Assembly (NCBI RefSeq): GCF_002224125.1
Contig: NZ_NCSM01000005.1
Location: forward strand, 327,905 to 391,904
DNA from: Streptomyces sp. NBS 14/10
GTDB lineage: Bacteria > Actinomycetota > Actinomycetes > Streptomycetales > Streptomycetaceae
DNA length: 64,000 nucleotides
Direction of reading: 5' to 3'
Each line of letters starts with the position of its first letter. Within the stretch, counting starts at the first letter, position 1. Under the pieces are notes generated by a model. That model worked only from the letters and a program-made list of their open reading frames with translations. It made no database searches and was not told where the DNA came from. Positions 61,021 to 64,000 of this stretch are shown in pieces. The translations under genes and the position numbers were made by a program.

Positions 61021-62823
61021 ATGCTCGTGTTCTTCATCGACACCGTGGACGTGCCAGGGCTGGGAAACCGCGGCTATCTGGCCGGCGGCCGCGAAGCGGC
61101 CGTGGTGGTCGACCCGCCACGTGACATCGACCGGATCATCGCCATGGCCGCTCGACGGGTAGTACGCATCTCCCATGTGGTCGAGACGCATGTGCACAAC
61201 GACTACGTGACCGGCGGTCTGGAGCTCGCCCGGCTCACCGGCGCCGCCTACCTGGTCCCCGCCGGGGCCCGGGTGGCCTACGAGCGGGTGCCGGTCGGCG
61301 ACGGGGACACCGTGGACATCGGCGACGGGCTGGCGCTGCGCGCGCTGGCCACGCCCGGCCACACCCCGCACCACACCGCGTACGTGCTGGAGGAGGCCGG
61401 ACGGGCGGTGGCCGTCTTCACCGGCGGGTCGCTGCTCATCGGTACGGTCGGGCGCCCGGATCTGGTCGAACCGCGGCTGACCGAGCGGCTGGCCCGGGCC
61501 CAGCACGCGTCCGTTCGCAGGCTCGCCGCCGAGCTGCCGGACCAGACCGCCGTACTGCCCACCCATGGCTTCGGAAGCTTCTGCTCCTCCGGGCCGGCCG
61601 CGGGCGACGCGACGTCGATCGGCGAGCAACGCGCCACCAACGAGGCGGTCACCGAGGATGCCGACACCTTCGTCGCCCGGCTGCTGTCCGGCCTCGACGA
61701 CATACCCGCGTACTACGCGCACATGGGCCCGGCCAACGCCGCCGGACCGGCGCCCGTCGATCTGACCCCGCCCGCACGCGCGGACGCCGACGAGATAGCC
61801 GCGCGCCTGGCGGCCGGTGAATGGGTCGTCGACCTCCGCAACCGCGTCGCCTTCGCCGAGGGTCACGTCGGCGGCACCTTCAACTTCGCTGCCGACGGTC
61901 AACTCGCCACCTATCTGGCCTGGTTGCTCCCCTGGGGCAAGCCGGTCACCCTGCTCGCCGAGTCGCCCGAGCAGCTGGCCGCCGCCCAGCGCGAACTCGT
62001 CCGCGTCGGCATCGACCGGCCCGCTGCCGCCGCCACCGGCCCGCTCGCGGCATGGCTGCGGGACGGGGAGCGGCCACGCTCCTTCCCGCGCGCCACCTTC
62101 GCCGAGCTCGCCACCCGGGCCGCGGACCGGGCGACGGTCGTCCTCGATGTCCGCCGGAAGTCCGAGCGCGCCCGGGAGCACATCGCGGATTCGCTGCACA
62201 TCCCCGTACACCAGCTGCGGGACCGGCTCGCGGAGATCCCGGCGGGCACCGTGTGGGTGCACTGTGCCGGGGGGATGCGGGCCGCCATCGCCGCCTCGCT
62301 GCTGGACGCCGCCGGCCGGTCCGTCGTCGCCGTGGACGATGGTTTCAACGCCGCACGCGAGGCCGGTCTGCCGGTCGTCTCCGGAGTCTCAGACGTATCA
62401 GGCATCTCCGGCGTCCCTGGCAGTGCCCCTGCGCGGATCACCGCCGAGCAGGCCCGGACCCGCACCGCGGTGGACGGCGACGCGGTGCTGCTGGATGTGC
62501 GCGAGCCGGAGGAGTGGGCCGCCGGACACGCACCCGGCGCGGTACTCGCGCCACTGTCCGCGCTGACGGCCGGGGCACCACTGCCCCAGGGCCTCCAGGG
62601 CCGCCCGCTCGTGGTGATCTGCCGTACCGGCAACCGCTCCCGGCAGGCGGTCGAACTGCTCGTCGGGCGCCGCGTCGACGCGGTGGACGTCACCGGCGGG
62701 ATGGGGGCCTGGGCCGAGGCGGGCCTGCCGGTGGTGGCCGGCCCGGGCGATGACAACGCGGTGGCGAACGGCGCGGGCGACAACAACAACGCGGTGGCGG
62801 GCGACGGCGGCCGGACAGCGTGA
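61021..62823 (+). CDS. CstB-like metallo-beta-lactamase / triple-rhodanese fusion
   Basis: 600-residue protein. Residues 1-245 are a metallo-beta-lactamase fold with THVHNDYVTGG and ATPGHTPHHTAY as metal-ligand segments, like persulfide dioxygenases. The iron-ligand Asp normally in 'FTGDTL' is replaced: here FTGGSLLIGTVGR. A rhodanese-like fold without the active Cys follows (WVVDLRNRVAFAEGHVGG...), then two active-type rhodaneses with HCAGGMRA and CRTGNRS loops. CstB enzymes oxidise persulfides and transfer sulfane sulfur. The C-terminal tail is Gly/Asp/Asn repeats. ATG 61021 has GGGAG only 1 nt away; ATG 61003 and GTG 61027 (GGGAG 7 nt upstream) are alternatives. It overlaps the TauE gene by 4 nt. 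Confidence 0.85.
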   Translation: MLVFFIDTVDVPGLGNRGYLAGGREAAVVVDPPRDIDRIIAMAARRVVRISHVVETHVHNDYVTGGLELARLTGAAYLVPAGARVAYERVPVGDGDTVDIGDGLALRALATPGHTPHHTAYVLEEAGRAVAVFTGGSLLIGTVGRPDLVEPRLTERLARAQHASVRRLAAELPDQTAVLPTHGFGSFCSSGPAAGDATSIGEQRATNEAVTEDADTFVARLLSGLDDIPAYYAHMGPANAAGPAPVDLTPPARADADEIAARLAAGEWVVDLRNRVAFAEGHVGGTFNFAADGQLATYLAWLLPWGKPVTLLAESPEQLAAAQRELVRVGIDRPAAAATGPLAAWLRDGERPRSFPRATFAELATRAADRATVVLDVRRKSERAREHIADSLHIPVHQLRDRLAEIPAGTVWVHCAGGMRAAIAASLLDAAGRSVVAVDDGFNAAREAGLPVVSGVSDVSGISGVPGSAPARITAEQARTRTAVDGDAVLLDVREPEEWAAGHAPGAVLAPLSALTAGAPLPQGLQGRPLVVICRTGNRSRQAVELLVGRRVDAVDVTGGMGAWAEAGLPVVAGPGDDNAVANGAGDNNNAVAGDGGRTA

Positions 62824-63566
62824 GCACCGCGCTTCTCGCCCTGGCCGCCGGGGCCGTCATCGGCCTCGCACTGGGCGCCCTCGGGGGCGGCGGCAGCGTG
62901 CTGGCAGTCCCCGCTCTGATCTATCTGCTCGGCTTCACCCCCGCCGCGGCCACCACCGCGAGTCTGATCATTGTCACGGCCACCTCCGCCACCGCGCTGT
63001 ACGCACACGCGCGCGACGGCAACGTCCGCTGGCGTACGGGGGCGCTCTTCGCGGCCGCGGGCCTGCTGCCCGCGGCCCTGGGCGGACTGGCCGCCGGCCA
63101 GCTGCCGCCCTCCCTGCTGACCGGGGCGTTCGCCCTCGTCGCGGCCGTCGCGGCGCTGCGCATGTTCCGGCAGGCACCCCAAGAGGAGGGCAGCCGACCG
63201 GTGCGGCCGGGCCGGGCTGCCGGGGCCGGGGCCGGGCTCGGCGCCGTGACGGGCGTCCTGGGCGTGGGCGGCGGCTTTCTCGCCGTACCGGCCCTGGTGG
63301 GCGCGCTCGGCCTGCGGATGCGGGCCGCGGTCGGCACCAGCCTGCTGGTCATCACTGCCAACTCGCTGGCCGCGCTGGTTGCCCGCGGCGGCAGCGCCCA
63401 CGGCATCGACTGGGCGGTCCTCGCGCCCTTCGCCGGGACCGCGGTCCTCGGCGCCTGGGACGGGAAACGCCTCGCGGCCAAGGTCTCCGGCGATGCGCTC
63501 CGGCGGGTCTTCGCCTCGGTGCTGCTGGCCGTGGCGGCGCTCATGCTGATCGACGTGATCGTATGA
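62820..63566 (+). CDS. TauE/SafE-family sulfite or sulfur-anion exporter
   Basis: 248-residue integral membrane protein with about eight helices in two inverted halves. Each half has the family GGGG motif: [22 protein letters not shown] near residue 20 and [22 protein letters not shown] near residue 145. The family exports sulfite, sulfonates or related anions. It is translationally coupled (GTGA) to the MBL-rhodanese gene, which produces sulfite or thiosulfate from persulfide, so export of that product is the likely role. Confidence 0.88.
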   Translation: MSTALLALAAGAVIGLALGALGGGGSVLAVPALIYLLGFTPAAATTASLIIVTATSATALYAHARDGNVRWRTGALFAAAGLLPAALGGLAAGQLPPSLLTGAFALVAAVAALRMFRQAPQEEGSRPVRPGRAAGAGAGLGAVTGVLGVGGGFLAVPALVGALGLRMRAAVGTSLLVITANSLAALVARGGSAHGIDWAVLAPFAGTAVLGAWDGKRLAAKVSGDALRRVFASVLLAVAALMLIDVIV

Positions 63567-63584
63567 GCGTCACATCGATCAGCG

Positions 63585-64000
<416 letters not shown>

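Overview
The window is chromosomal DNA of a Streptomyces-type actinomycete. It is very GC-rich, with GTG/TTG starts, many 4-nt ATGA/GTGA gene overlaps, and family content typical of the genus (SARP regulator, EspR-like and ROK/LacI regulators, AA10 polysaccharide monooxygenase, CobN-type B12 genes, paired methylmalonyl-CoA mutase subunits). I support 45 intact or edge-truncated protein genes, one decayed gene, one cobalamin riboswitch and several hairpins and operators. No gap longer than 300 bases lacks a gene. I found no tRNA, rRNA, CRISPR, IS element, integrase or attachment site.

Layout. 1-4.0 kb (minus): N-terminal part of a transketolase, a type II NADH dehydrogenase and an FAD monooxygenase. 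4.2-6.9 kb (plus): a lipoprotein overlapping a Ser/Thr kinase with an extracytoplasmic amino-acid-binding-like domain; the kinase half is broken by two frameshifts and a deletion of the catalytic core. 7-16 kb: Fpg/Nei glycosylase, catalase-family protein, LacI regulator, lipase-maturation-factor homologue, SARP/NB-ARC regulator, CDF zinc transporter and a small hypothetical.

16-34 kb is a B12 synthesis and use island: a Nudix protein coupled to cobN (behind a B12 riboswitch), divergent cobG-cobH-cobIJ, cobK, cbiD, then a long minus-strand series mutA-mutB-meaB-FhuF-like-cobL-cobM. The pathway mixes the oxygen-dependent ring-contraction enzyme CobG and late chelatase CobN with the 'anaerobic-type' CbiD. 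The methylmalonyl-CoA mutase genes consume the cofactor, and the FhuF-like [2Fe-2S] protein translationally coupled to meaB is a candidate B12 reductase.

34-38.4 kb: a P450 and, separated from it by a strong hairpin, a cassette of an EspR-like XRE regulator, an ImmA/IrrE zinc peptidase and a DUF6545/MAB_1171c membrane protein, preceded on the same strand by a 58-codon gene. I regard this cassette as the best candidate for an undescribed system. 38.6-45.9 kb: MarR-MFS pair, beta-propeller membrane protein, TROVE/Ro60 homologue, CPBP protease coupled to a membrane-anchored AA10 LPMO. 45.8-51.6 kb: an frc-like sugar ABC operon with a ketose-3-epimerase-like protein and kinase, divergent from a ROK repressor with a likely leaderless start. 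52-60.7 kb: a polysaccharide locus (LacI repressor, DUF2264 protein, two secreted beta-helix proteins) with a Nudix-like protein between. 61-64 kb: a sulfide/persulfide module: metallo-beta-lactamase-triple-rhodanese fusion, TauE/SafE exporter and a CstR-like repressor, with three near-identical palindromic operators.
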